From assembly GCA_944390865.1 (NCBI GenBank), contig CALXRC010000009.1:1-64000 (forward strand): a stretch of DNA of 64,000 nt, read 5' to 3'. Origin of the DNA: an uncultured Spirochaetales bacterium (lineage in GTDB: Bacteria; Spirochaetota; Spirochaetia; Sphaerochaetales; Sphaerochaetaceae). The position numbers and the translations under genes are program-made. Below the pieces are notes generated by a model that saw only the letters and a list, made by a program, of their open reading frames with translations, was not told where the DNA came from and did not search any database. Shown here one piece after another: positions 27,435 to 35,772 of the stretch. The stretch's first letter is position 1. Each line of letters begins with the position of its first letter.

Positions 27435-28344
27435 GACGATACAGAGAAGGCAGGATGTGGGCATGAGAATCTCTGCCCTTTACAGACAGCAGCAGCTGTC
27501 GATCGGCATACTCGATGTAAGCGGGGCAGACACGCTGAAGGCGTGCATAGACTGGTTCATCGAAAACATGAACTGCCTTGTGCATGTGATCACGCTGGAA
27601 GACACTTTCGAGAACGAGGATCTTGGAACGCTGTATCCTGATGTGACCTTCATCTGCTTCAGCTCCCTCGTCTCCACCGGCGAGATGATCAATGCCTTTG
27701 CTGATGAGTGCTATGCGACATACTTCCTCGTCGCCCGAAGCGACATCCAGATTCTCGGCTTTGACGGCTCACAGCTCATACATCTCATGTCTGACAGGTC
27801 CCATCCGGCAGTGATCACTCCTGTGATGCTTAATCAGGACTATGAGGTCCTGCCCACAATAAGGGTTCCCCATCTCAGCGGAAAGGAGATAGAGCCGCTT
27901 TCCTTCATGCCTGACATCACGCCGGGAAAGAATACGAAGAACCTTTATCCAGTGATGGGGCTCGGGCTATACGACAGGGCGCTGTTCCAGCGTCTGAGAG
28001 GCTATGACGAGGCCATAACAGGAGAATTCTGGCAGCTTTTTGATTTCGGCTCGCGCTGCCACCTTTATGGCTTTTCTCTGATGACCTGTGCCGATTTTGC
28101 CCTCCGCTTCCTGACAAAGCACTCTGTCATTGAGGACCTGTCACAGTGCGAAGGCATGAACAGGGCCTATACAAAGGCGCTGTCGGTGCACCGCATTGCG
28201 GGAAAGAACGTGATCGAGAAATGGAAGCCCTATGTTGACAAGGAGCTGCTGAAGACAGAAGTGAAGACAAAGCAGATCATACTGCAGAAGACTGACTTCT
28301 TCACTCTGATGAATGAGTGGAAAAGTCCGGAGACTGATGAGTGA
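27418..28344 (+). CDS. Glycosyltransferase-like protein, function unknown
   Basis: This 308-residue cytoplasmic protein has no signal peptide. The middle and C-terminal parts (VITPVMLNQDYEVLPTIRVP; LYPVMGLGLYDRALFQRLRGYDEAITGEFWQLFDFGSRCHLYGFSL) recall the acceptor half of GT-A family 2 glycosyltransferases, where a RGYDExx..EDxDLxxR motif is typical; the acidic pair is EFWQLFDF here and no DXD is clear. The N-terminus (SIGILDVSGADTLKACIDWFIE) suits a nucleotide-binding Rossmann half. It lies between proB and a cell-wall amidase gene with overlaps on both sides. ATG 27463 is an alternative start. A role in envelope glycan synthesis is only a guess. Confidence 0.5.
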   Translation: MTAHYKTIQRRQDVGMRISALYRQQQLSIGILDVSGADTLKACIDWFIENMNCLVHVITLEDTFENEDLGTLYPDVTFICFSSLVSTGEMINAFADECYATYFLVARSDIQILGFDGSQLIHLMSDRSHPAVITPVMLNQDYEVLPTIRVPHLSGKEIEPLSFMPDITPGKNTKNLYPVMGLGLYDRALFQRLRGYDEAITGEFWQLFDFGSRCHLYGFSLMTCADFALRFLTKHSVIEDLSQCEGMNRAYTKALSVHRIAGKNVIEKWKPYVDKELLKTEVKTKQIILQKTDFFTLMNEWKSPETDE

Positions 28345-29048
28345 GAAAGGTCTTTGCCTCATTTCTTCTCAGCCTTTTCTGCCTCCTTTGGGCCAGCCCT
28401 TATGAGGGCGGGGTCAGCCTTGTCATCATTGATGCAGGACACGGAGGCTCTGATCCTGGAGCCTCTGCCTTCGGCTGTGATGAAAAGGATCTGACGCTCT
28501 CCATTGCCAGAGCGCTGGAAAGCGAACTGGCAGGGCGGGGTGTCGAGACTGTCATGATCCGTGATGATGACCGCTACATATCGCTGGAAGAACGCTGCGA
28601 TGAGGCAAACAGCCAGAATTTTGACCTTTCAGGCTATCCTGTCTTTGTATCGCTTCACATAAACTCTGCCGAAAACCCTGCGGCTGAAGGCTTTGAGGTC
28701 TACACGCGTCCAGAAGAGCATGAGACTGCGATGCTGAGCCAGTCCTCATCGGATTCGCTGATGCTGAAGTATTCAGACTATACAGCCGGCCAGCTGTCAT
28801 GTTTAAGCTGGCGCGTCAGCAGCCGGCTGGCTGAGAACATCTGCACTGAGGTGGCTGAAAGCCTGCCCGAGCTGAGAATGCGCGGTGTCAAGAGCGAGAA
28901 CTTCTGGGTGCTCAACGGAACCTGGATGCCTTCTGTGCTTGTGGAAGCCGGGTTCATATCAAACAGGAGTGAAGCAGCTCTTATGAGCACTGAGGACTTC
29001 CAAGAACGCCTTGCCAGGGCCATTGCTGATGCTGTGTGCCGGCTGTGA
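28341..29048 (+). CDS. N-acetylmuramoyl-L-alanine amidase (Amidase_3)
   Basis: This secreted zinc amidase cuts the bond between MurNAc and the stem peptide of peptidoglycan. It has 235 residues: a signal peptide (MRKVFASFLLSLFCLLWAS) and then the catalytic domain with IIDAGHGGSDPGA (Zn His), DEKDLTLSIA (Zn Glu), FVSLHINS (Zn His) and VLVEAGFISNRSEA (catalytic Glu). There is no SPOR or LysM targeting domain. The GTG start at 28341 overlaps the preceding stop (GTGA). It is the last gene of the proA-proB operon. Confidence 0.92.
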   Translation: MRKVFASFLLSLFCLLWASPYEGGVSLVIIDAGHGGSDPGASAFGCDEKDLTLSIARALESELAGRGVETVMIRDDDRYISLEERCDEANSQNFDLSGYPVFVSLHINSAENPAAEGFEVYTRPEEHETAMLSQSSSDSLMLKYSDYTAGQLSCLSWRVSSRLAENICTEVAESLPELRMRGVKSENFWVLNGTWMPSVLVEAGFISNRSEAALMSTEDFQERLARAIADAVCRL

Positions 29049-29081
29049 CCGGCTGATGCAGAGCCTGATCTGCCATAACTC

Positions 29082-29903
29082 TTACAGCAGCCTTATCATT
29101 TCCCACTGCTCTGCAAAAAGCTCAAAGCCCCGGCCGAGAAGGAAGTTTTTCAGGCTTTCCGCCCCGACGTTTACGATGCGTATTGTCCTGCCTGTGCACT
29201 CTCTCTTGATGCAGGCAAGGAGGCTTTCGCCTGTTCCCCTGCAGCGCATGTCCGGGCGCACGCTGATTTCAGCAATGCTGCCTGTCATGGGATTGAAGAG
29301 GGCAGAGGCATAATCCTTCACCCTTACTGCAGCATAACCTCCTGCATCCTTCACGGCCTGTCTGCTGTTTTGAAAGGAAGGAGGGCTGTCATAGAAGGCC
29401 GGCAGCGCGTCAATGTCTGCGGCCTCGGCTTTCACCTTTTCCTGCACCTCCAGCTTTTTTCTGTCAATGCTGAAGCAGCTGAACTCTCTTGTGATCCTGA
29501 AGCCCAGACTGTCATACAGCCTCACGGCCCTGATGTTAGTCCTGATCACTTCAAGCACCCAGGCCTCAATTCCATTTTGTCTGAGGAGCGGGAAGAGAAA
29601 AGAGAAAAGAGCTGACGAAAGCCTTCTGCCCCTGACTTCAGGGACAAGGCCTGTGCCCAGATCGTAGACGGAAAGCCTGCCGTCATACATCCTTTTCCCG
29701 TTGAGCACGAAGCCTTTCAGACAAGCTGAGTCAAAGAGCCCTGCTGAAAGGGCAGGGTCAAAGGCATTGCGCCTCAGGTGAAGGGCAAAGGCCTCCTCAT
29801 CCATGGAAAGATCGACGCTGTAGTCAGCGAAGGCCTGGATGAAAGTTTCGTACAGTGTCCTGATGCTGACTCCATCAAGACTTCTTGTCTCAAACTGCTC
29901 CAC
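29082..29903 (-). CDS. GNAT acetyltransferase with tandem GNAT folds
   Basis: This 273-residue protein appears to carry two GNAT-like halves. The first (about residues 10-150) has LGTGLVPEVRGRRLSSALFSFLFPLLRQNG (acetyl-CoA pyrophosphate loop) and AVRLYDSLGFR. The second (about 160-270) has AEISVRPDMRCRGTGESLLACIKREC and LKNFLLGRGFELF. The acceptor is unknown. The start overlaps pncB by 14 bp and the gene closes the proC-serS-pncB operon. It converges on the amidase gene. Confidence 0.82.
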   Translation of the reverse strand: MEQFETRSLDGVSIRTLYETFIQAFADYSVDLSMDEEAFALHLRRNAFDPALSAGLFDSACLKGFVLNGKRMYDGRLSVYDLGTGLVPEVRGRRLSSALFSFLFPLLRQNGIEAWVLEVIRTNIRAVRLYDSLGFRITREFSCFSIDRKKLEVQEKVKAEAADIDALPAFYDSPPSFQNSRQAVKDAGGYAAVRVKDYASALFNPMTGSIAEISVRPDMRCRGTGESLLACIKRECTGRTIRIVNVGAESLKNFLLGRGFELFAEQWEMIRLL

Positions 29904-31326
29904 GGACTTTCAGGATAAGATCCATCTTCAGGTCCCTGAGCTTTCTTGAAAGGGAGACCTTGTAGATGTGCGGATTGATCTGTCTCTTGTAGCTCTTGTG
30001 CAGATGCGAAAGGCTTTCTCTCGCGTAAGCCTGGATTTCCTGAAGGCTGCGCTCAGGGCTGACCCGCTTTCCGCCTTCCATCTTCTTTGTCAGCAGAGGA
30101 CGCGAGTACTTGTATGCATCCTTCTTCATCACGAAGAAGTCTCCCATGCTGAAGGGGTGGAAGAAGGTGTGGTTGATGCCGTCCTGCACTGTCTCCTCAT
30201 CCAGAGTGATGAGGTCCGCAAGGGCGTTGTCATTCTCATCAAAGAAGCGGTAAACCTGCTTGATGCCGGGATTTGTCGTCTTCTCGAAGCTGTTTGACAC
30301 TTTCAGCGCCGGCTCAAAGACTCCGTTTTCTTTCTTTGCAGCAAGCTTGTACACTCCGTTGAGCGAGCTCTGGTTTCCGCCTGTGACCAGATGAGTGCCT
30401 ATTCCCCAGCTGTCGATCGGGACTCCGTCAGAGACCAGCGTCTGGATAATCTCCTCAGTCAGGTCGTTTGAGACGCAGATTGTCGCATCTTCCAGTCCGG
30501 CCTTGTCCAGCCTATCCCTGATGACGCGCGGAAGGTAGTTGAGGTCTCCTGAGTCGATCCTCACTCCGATCTTCAGTCCCTTCGCTTTCTGCTCGAGCCC
30601 GATTTTTATCGCGGCTTCGATGCCGCTGCCCAGCGTATCGTAAGTATCAATCAGCAGGACAGCGTTGTCAGGGTAGACAGAGGCGAACTCCCTGAAAGCC
30701 TCTTCCTCGCTGTCAAAGCTCATGATCCAGGAATGGGCCATGGTGCCGGAAACCGGGATGCCGTACTTCATTCCGGCATAAGTGTTGCTCGTAACCTTTG
30801 TGCCGCCGATGAAGGAGGCCCTGCTTGCCGCATGGGCGCCGTTTTCTCCCTGGGCCCTTCTCAGACCGAACTCCATGATGGCTCCGTGTCCCCGGGTCGC
30901 ATTGACCATCCTGCTGGCCTTTGTCGCGATCAGAGTCTGGAAATTCAGCGTATTGAGGACAAAGGCCTCCACAAGCTGGCAGTCCATCAGGGACGACTCT
31001 ATCCTGACCAGTGGCTCTCCGGGGAAGGCCGGAGTGCCTTCATCAAAGGCATAGACAGTGCCGCTGAAGCGGTAGCCGGCCAGATAGGAGAGGAAGTCTT
31101 CGTCAAAAGTCTTCAGGCTTCTCAGATACTCTATATCCTCTGTGCTGAAGCGGAACTCCTCCAGCCTGCTGATCACTTCCTCTATGCCTGTGAAAAGCGT
31201 GTAGCCTCCGCTGAACGGATTGTTGCGGTAGAAGACGTCAAAGACGACATCCGGATTATGATGCTTCAGGAAATAGCCCTGCATCATTGTCAGTTCATAA
31301 AAGTCGGTGATCAGTGCTGAGGTCAT
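29890..31326 (-). CDS. pncB: Nicotinate phosphoribosyltransferase
   Basis: This NAD-salvage enzyme converts nicotinate and PRPP to nicotinate mononucleotide with help from ATP. The 478-residue protein fits the long bacterial NAPRTase form. Motifs: LITDFYELTMMQGYF at the N-terminus, MEFGLRRAQGENGA with the catalytic-loop region, GTMAHSWIMSF with the active-site His, LLIDTYDTLGSG, GVRIDSGDL and GIGTHLVTGGNQSSLNGVYKL. It lies 9 bp after serS. Nicotinate is also a substrate of some molybdenum hydroxylases, but nothing here links the two. Confidence 0.95.
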   Translation of the reverse strand: MTSALITDFYELTMMQGYFLKHHNPDVVFDVFYRNNPFSGGYTLFTGIEEVISRLEEFRFSTEDIEYLRSLKTFDEDFLSYLAGYRFSGTVYAFDEGTPAFPGEPLVRIESSLMDCQLVEAFVLNTLNFQTLIATKASRMVNATRGHGAIMEFGLRRAQGENGAHAASRASFIGGTKVTSNTYAGMKYGIPVSGTMAHSWIMSFDSEEEAFREFASVYPDNAVLLIDTYDTLGSGIEAAIKIGLEQKAKGLKIGVRIDSGDLNYLPRVIRDRLDKAGLEDATICVSNDLTEEIIQTLVSDGVPIDSWGIGTHLVTGGNQSSLNGVYKLAAKKENGVFEPALKVSNSFEKTTNPGIKQVYRFFDENDNALADLITLDEETVQDGINHTFFHPFSMGDFFVMKKDAYKYSRPLLTKKMEGGKRVSPERSLQEIQAYARESLSHLHKSYKRQINPHIYKVSLSRKLRDLKMDLILKVRGAV

Positions 31327-31335
31327 TTTTTTTCC

Positions 31336-32613
31336 TTACTTTTTTGTAATGAGGTCGAAGCCTGTGTATGGAACCAGAGCCTGAGGAACGCGGATTGTGC
31401 CGTCTTCGTTCTGGTAGTTTTCCATGATGGCCACAATTGCCCTGGAAAGGGCTACTGCCGTTCCGTTGAGCATGTGCACGAACCTGATCTTTCCGTCATC
31501 ATCCCTGTAGCGGATGTTGAGGCTTCTTGCCTGGTAGTCAGTGCAGTTGCTTGTGCTGGTCACTTCTCCGTATTCGCCGGCTTCTCCTCTTCCTGGCATC
31601 CAGGCCTCGATGTCAAACTTGCGGTAGGCCGGAGCGCCGAGATCTCCTGTGGCAGTGTCCACGACACGGTAGGCAAGTCCGAGTCCTGAGAAGATCTCTT
31701 CCTCGATTGAGAGGATTTCCTCATGGAACTTGTCGCTTTCCTCCGGCAGGCAGTAGATGAACATCTCCAGCTTGCTGAACTGGTGGACGCGGTAAAGGCC
31801 CTTTGAGTACTGTCCGGCTCCGCCTGCCTCTCTTCTGAAGCAGTGGGACAGGCCTGTCATCCTGATCGGAAGCTGGCTCTTGTCCAGGATAGTGTTCTGG
31901 TAATAGCCTCCCAGCGTGATCTCTGCTGTTCCGACAAGACAGGTTCCGGTGCCTTCAATCGTGTAGATGTTGGATTCCTCTCCTCTGGGATTGAAGCCGA
32001 TGCCCTGGAGTATCTCCTCCTTTGCGATGTCCGGAGTGATGAAGGGTGTGAAGCCGTGCTTCAGGACAATGTCCATCGCATAGCGCTCAAGGGCCATCTG
32101 AAGGATGACGAGCTGGTTCTTGATGTAGTAGAACTTCTGTCCTGCAACCTTTGCTCCGCTGTCGAAGTCAAGCACGTCAAGGCTTTCTCCGAGCTGGACA
32201 TGATCCTTTGGCTTGAAGGAAAAATGCGGAATCTCGCCATGGAACTTGACAGCCAGGCTGTCCTTGTCTTCCTTTCCGACCGGAGCCTTCGGATGGGCAT
32301 AGTTGGGAATCGTCCTGGCTTCAGCCTGGAAGAGCGCGTCGACAGCGCTGAACTCTGCCTCCTTGCCGGCCAGCTCTTCCTTGAGGGCCTTTCCCTCGGC
32401 AATGAGCCTGGCTCTTGTCTCAGGATCCATCTTTCCCTTCATCTTCGAGGCATTCTCATTCCTCCTTGCCCTGAGGTTCTCGACCTCAAGCAGGAGTTCA
32501 GCCCTCCTGTCCTGATCCTGAATGATCTTGTCCAGATCAACGTTCATGTATCTGTCTGCAATGTTTTTCTTGATTTCGCTGTAACGTGTTTTCAGCTCTT
32601 TGATGTCAATCAT
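31336..32613 (-). CDS. serS: Seryl-tRNA synthetase
   Basis: This class II aminoacyl-tRNA synthetase has 425 residues. An N-terminal coiled-coil arm (about 1-110, rich in Glu, Lys and Arg) contacts the long variable arm of tRNA-Ser. Motif 2 is FRREAGGAGQYSKGLYRVHQF, followed by the serine and ATP pocket segments EVTSTSNCTDYQARSLNIRYR and motif 3 LNGTAVALSRAIVAIMENYQ. The ATG overlaps the proC stop region by 8 bp. The grouping with proC and pncB looks like a housekeeping operon. Confidence 0.97.
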   Translation of the reverse strand: MIDIKELKTRYSEIKKNIADRYMNVDLDKIIQDQDRRAELLLEVENLRARRNENASKMKGKMDPETRARLIAEGKALKEELAGKEAEFSAVDALFQAEARTIPNYAHPKAPVGKEDKDSLAVKFHGEIPHFSFKPKDHVQLGESLDVLDFDSGAKVAGQKFYYIKNQLVILQMALERYAMDIVLKHGFTPFITPDIAKEEILQGIGFNPRGEESNIYTIEGTGTCLVGTAEITLGGYYQNTILDKSQLPIRMTGLSHCFRREAGGAGQYSKGLYRVHQFSKLEMFIYCLPEESDKFHEEILSIEEEIFSGLGLAYRVVDTATGDLGAPAYRKFDIEAWMPGRGEAGEYGEVTSTSNCTDYQARSLNIRYRDDDGKIRFVHMLNGTAVALSRAIVAIMENYQNEDGTIRVPQALVPYTGFDLITKK

Positions 32614-33400
32614 TTTTCCTCTCCAGTGCGATGTGTTCCAGTTCTCTGCTCCTCAGGCTTGCCGCCTTGACCGCCTCTATCACGGCGTGGTCGAAGCTGT
32701 TTGCGCTCAGGGCATTCATCCCCTTGATAGTCGTGCCGCCTGCAGAACAGACGCGGCTTGCAAGCTCGACAGGGTTTGCCTTTGTCTGCTTCAGAAGAGA
32801 GCAGGCGCTCAGCATAGTGTCGGCTGCGATGGCAAGGGCTTCAGGGTAGGGCAGACCTTCCTCCACGCCTGCCATGCTCATGGCATGGATGAACTGCAGG
32901 GCGAAGGCGATGCCTGAGCCTGACAGTCCGATGAAGGCAGGAAAGAGCGCCTCATCCAGCAGGAAGGCGGACCCGAAGGCCGAAGCGATCTCAAATGCGG
33001 CTTTGCTGAAGCTCTCATCCGCGCTCTTTGACAGCGCGATCGCTGTCACTGCCTGCCTTGCTCCTGCTGCAAGATTAGGCATGAACCTTGCGATATTGTC
33101 AGCATCAATCTTGTACTCAAGCACCTCAAGCGGCACGCCGGCAAGTATGGAAATATAACTCTTGTCGTTATACTCGCTCAGTGTGTCATAAAGCGCAGTG
33201 ACAACCTGCGGCTTCACAGCAAGGATGACGATGTCCGCCGCCTTAATGGCCTCCTCAAGCGAGGCTGTGCAGGTGAAGCCTTTTTTCTCAGCTTTTGATT
33301 TATCGCTGTCGTAGACATGAAGCGTGTATTTCCCGCTGTCCCTCAGGGCAGAGGCTATAGCACCTCCCATGTTGCCGCAGCCGATTACAGAAATATCCAT
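32606..33400 (-). CDS. proC: Pyrroline-5-carboxylate reductase
   Basis: This last enzyme of proline synthesis has 264 residues and an N-terminal NADPH Rossmann fold (ISVIGCGNMGGAIASALRDSG). AADIVILAVKPQ marks the middle, and the P5C-binding C-terminal domain follows (GLSGSGIAFALQFIHAMSMAGVEEGLPYPEALAIAADTMLSA, then ELASRVCSAGGTTIKGMNAL). It is separate from the proA-proB operon 6 kb away but in the same window, so all three steps from glutamate are local. It heads the leftward operon proC-serS-pncB-GNAT. Confidence 0.95.
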   Translation of the reverse strand: MDISVIGCGNMGGAIASALRDSGKYTLHVYDSDKSKAEKKGFTCTASLEEAIKAADIVILAVKPQVVTALYDTLSEYNDKSYISILAGVPLEVLEYKIDADNIARFMPNLAAGARQAVTAIALSKSADESFSKAAFEIASAFGSAFLLDEALFPAFIGLSGSGIAFALQFIHAMSMAGVEEGLPYPEALAIAADTMLSACSLLKQTKANPVELASRVCSAGGTTIKGMNALSANSFDHAVIEAVKAASLRSRELEHIALERKND

Positions 33401-33419
33401 TTCTCAACTCCGTGAGGCA

Positions 33420-33448
33420 AGAATAGCAGAATAATATCTTTTGTGAAA
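33420..33448 (-). promoter_or_regulatory. proC promoter
   Basis: On the minus strand, -35 TTTCAC (33448-33443), 17 bp spacer, -10 TATTCT (33425-33420). The start would be near 33413, leaving a short leader that carries GGAG before the ATG at 33400. Confidence 0.5.
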
Positions 33449-33514
33449 GAATTATGACTGTATTCCCAGTTTCCGGGTAATGATTTTTTTTTCACAATTA
33501 TCCGTGAATGAATA

Positions 33515-33543
33515 TTGCAAGATTATACGAAAGGTTGTATAAG
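33515..33543 (+). promoter_or_regulatory. livK promoter overlapped by a shared palindromic operator
   Basis: -35 TTGCAA (33515-33520), 17 bp spacer, -10 TATAAG (33538-33543). A palindrome TTATAC-N8-GTATAA (33523-33542) fills the spacer and overlaps the -10 box, so a bound protein would block RNA polymerase. The same palindrome stands at the hydroxylase operon (52027-52046). A second repeat, TTCAC-N8-GTGAA (33491-33508), lies just upstream. Confidence 0.7.
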
Positions 33544-33586
33544 ACTAGCAATCATAAATTTGTTTCAACAGGAGGAGCAGACTATT

Positions 33587-34759
33587 ATGAAGAAAACTAT
33601 TGCTTTGGCACTTGTTGTCATGCTTGCTGTCACAAGCCTGTTTGCAAACGGCGGAAGTGAAAGCACGGCTGCAGATGCTGATACTTATGTCATTGGTTTT
33701 ATCGGACCTCTCACAGGAGACAACGCCAACTACGGAATCAGATGTTCCAATGCGGCAAACCTTGCGATCTCTGAGATCAATGCCGCAGGAGGCATTGACG
33801 GAAAGCAGCTCAGGCTGATCGCCGAGAACAGCCTCGGAACTGTCGACGGCGCAATTGCCGCCTATGAGAAGCTGGTCTATTCAGATAACGTATGTGCAAT
33901 CATCGGACCTGTTTTCACATCTCCTGCTCTTGCGGTTGCCCAGCGCTGCTATGAGGACGGCATCGTCATGATCACTCCCAGCGCAACACACAAGGATGTC
34001 ACAAGCGTAGGCGACTTTGTCTACAGGACAGTGCCTTCCGACTCACTGCAGTCAGAAGTCGCAGCTCATTATTTCTATGAAGTCATGGGCCTGAGGAACA
34101 TTGCCTGTCTTTATGCCATGAACGACTACAGCCAGGGTCTTGCAACAGGTGTTGAGGAAATCTTCACACAGCTTGGCGGAACAGTCAGCGCCATGGAGAC
34201 CTGCATGGTCGGCGACAGGGACTTCCGCACTCAGCTGGGCGCAATCAGGAGCACAGATGCTGAGGCCATCTATATTCCGAACTACACAGTCGAGGATGCC
34301 CAGATTCTTGAGCAGGCCTACCAGCTCGGCATGAATCTTCCTTTCCTCTCATCTGACGGATTCAGCGATCCTGAGATCTACAACCTCGCAGGCGACTTCA
34401 CAGACGGAGTCATCTATGTCGGTCCGGCTCAGGCAGAGGCTTCAACAATCCTGACAGATTTCACAGCTGCCTACTCAGCCGCTTATGACGGAGACCTTCC
34501 GGACAGCTTCGCCACAAACGCATACGATGCCACTTACATCCTTGCTGCTGCTATTGACAGGGCAGGCTCTGCTGACAGACAGGCCATCAACGACGAAGTC
34601 AAGGCCACGACAGACTTCAGCGGTGCTAACGGCATCATCAATTTTGCAGACAACGGTGACATGATCGCCAGCCAGGGTGTCTACCAGGTTGAAGGCACAA
34701 CGCCTGTCTACCTTGGTTCCTTCCAGGTTGTTGACGGACACATCGTTCAGGTTGACTGA
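33587..34759 (+). CDS. Liv-type ABC transporter substrate-binding protein
   Basis: This periplasmic receptor of the HAAT/branched-chain amino acid type (390 residues) has a signal peptide (MKKTIALALVVMLAVTSLFANGGSES) without a lipobox Cys. The mature part shows YVIGFIGPLTGDNANYGIRCSNAANLAISEINAAGGIDGKQLRLI, CAIIGPVFTSPALAVA, MITPSATHKDVT and VYRTVPSDSLQ. Ligands of this family include branched-chain amino acids, amides, urea and also purine-related or aromatic compounds. The promoter shares an operator with the molybdenum hydroxylase operon, which argues for a hydroxylase substrate. AGGAGG precedes ATG 33587. Confidence 0.9.
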   Translation: MKKTIALALVVMLAVTSLFANGGSESTAADADTYVIGFIGPLTGDNANYGIRCSNAANLAISEINAAGGIDGKQLRLIAENSLGTVDGAIAAYEKLVYSDNVCAIIGPVFTSPALAVAQRCYEDGIVMITPSATHKDVTSVGDFVYRTVPSDSLQSEVAAHYFYEVMGLRNIACLYAMNDYSQGLATGVEEIFTQLGGTVSAMETCMVGDRDFRTQLGAIRSTDAEAIYIPNYTVEDAQILEQAYQLGMNLPFLSSDGFSDPEIYNLAGDFTDGVIYVGPAQAEASTILTDFTAAYSAAYDGDLPDSFATNAYDATYILAAAIDRAGSADRQAINDEVKATTDFSGANGIINFADNGDMIASQGVYQVEGTTPVYLGSFQVVDGHIVQVD

Positions 34760-34780
34760 AACTATTGATTGAGACAACGG

Positions 34781-34814
34781 CTGTCCCACATAATAATGGG
34801 GCAGTCTTGTCTTT
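34781..34814 (+). terminator. Intercistronic attenuator between receptor and permease genes
   Basis: CTGTCCCA (34781-34788) pairs with TGGGGCAG (34797-34804, one G-U pair) and is followed by a T-rich stretch (TCTTGTCTTTTAT). Such partial terminators after a receptor gene commonly raise receptor output over the membrane subunits. Confidence 0.55.
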
Positions 34815-34851
34815 TATAGAGAACAAGCAAATTCAAAAGCGGAGGAAAGTC

Positions 34852-35772
34852 TTGGACACCCTCATTCAGTATCTTCAATACTTTGTGAATGGCATAACGC
34901 TGGGCTCTATCTATGCGCTGATAGCTCTCGGCTACACCATGGTCTACGGTATTCTGAAGTTCATCAACTTTGCACATGGCGACATTCTCATGGTAGGCGC
35001 CTACATAGGCCTCCTGACCTATACAGCCCTGCTTGGATCCAGCACGAGCGCTGTCTGGATGCTGGCTGCCTTCTTCATCGCCATGATTATCAGTATGGCA
35101 TTCTGCGCACTGCTGGGAATGTTCATAGAAAGGGTTGCCTACAAACCACTGAGAAATGCGAACAGGCTCGCGCCGCTGCTTTCCGCAATCGGCGTCTCCT
35201 TCATTCTCTCAAACGGGGCAGCCTGGATCTTCGGCGCACAGTCCAGAAGATTCCCTTATCCCTTTGACGACACACCGATTGTCATTGCAGGTCTGTCAAT
35301 CACGCCGCACCAGATCCTGACTATGGCAGTTTCCGTAATAATGATGATTGTCCTCACTCTCTTTGTTAACAAGACAAAGATGGGCAAGGCAATGAGGGCC
35401 ACCAGCCTTGACCAGAGCACAAGCGAGCTGATGGGAATTGATGCGAACAAGATCATTTCCATGACTTTCGCCATAGGAAGCGCACTGGCGGCTGTCGGAG
35501 GCATTCTCGCTTCCTTTGACTTCCGCGTCTATGCTTCGATGGGAACAATGACAGGCCTCAAGGCCTTTGTCGCAGCTGTCATCGGAGGCATCGGAAACAT
35601 CCAGGGCGCCATGATAGGCGGCATCCTGCTGGGAGTGCTTGAATCTATTGGAGCTCCTCTTCTGGGCATCCCGAGCGCCCTGAGGGACACAATAGCCTTT
35701 GCGGCCCTTATCATCATCCTTCTGGTCAGGCCTGAAGGAATTCTGGGCAAGAATGAGAGGGAGAAGGTATAA
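34852..35772 (+). CDS. Liv-type ABC permease, LivH family
   Basis: This integral membrane subunit has 306 residues and about eight hydrophobic helices. It begins LDTLIQYLQYFVNGITLGSIYALIALGYTMVYGILKFINFAHGD, the family signature. The EAA-like loop MGKAMRATSLDQSTSELMGIDANKIISMTFAIGSALAAVGG and the C-terminal GGIGNIQGAMIGGILLGVLE are also typical. I chose TTG 34852 because GGAGG lies 6 bp upstream; an upstream ATG at 34765 would run through the attenuator hairpin. It is co-transcribed with the receptor and overlaps livM by 1 bp. Confidence 0.93.
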   Translation: MDTLIQYLQYFVNGITLGSIYALIALGYTMVYGILKFINFAHGDILMVGAYIGLLTYTALLGSSTSAVWMLAAFFIAMIISMAFCALLGMFIERVAYKPLRNANRLAPLLSAIGVSFILSNGAAWIFGAQSRRFPYPFDDTPIVIAGLSITPHQILTMAVSVIMMIVLTLFVNKTKMGKAMRATSLDQSTSELMGIDANKIISMTFAIGSALAAVGGILASFDFRVYASMGTMTGLKAFVAAVIGGIGNIQGAMIGGILLGVLESIGAPLLGIPSALRDTIAFAALIIILLVRPEGILGKNEREKV

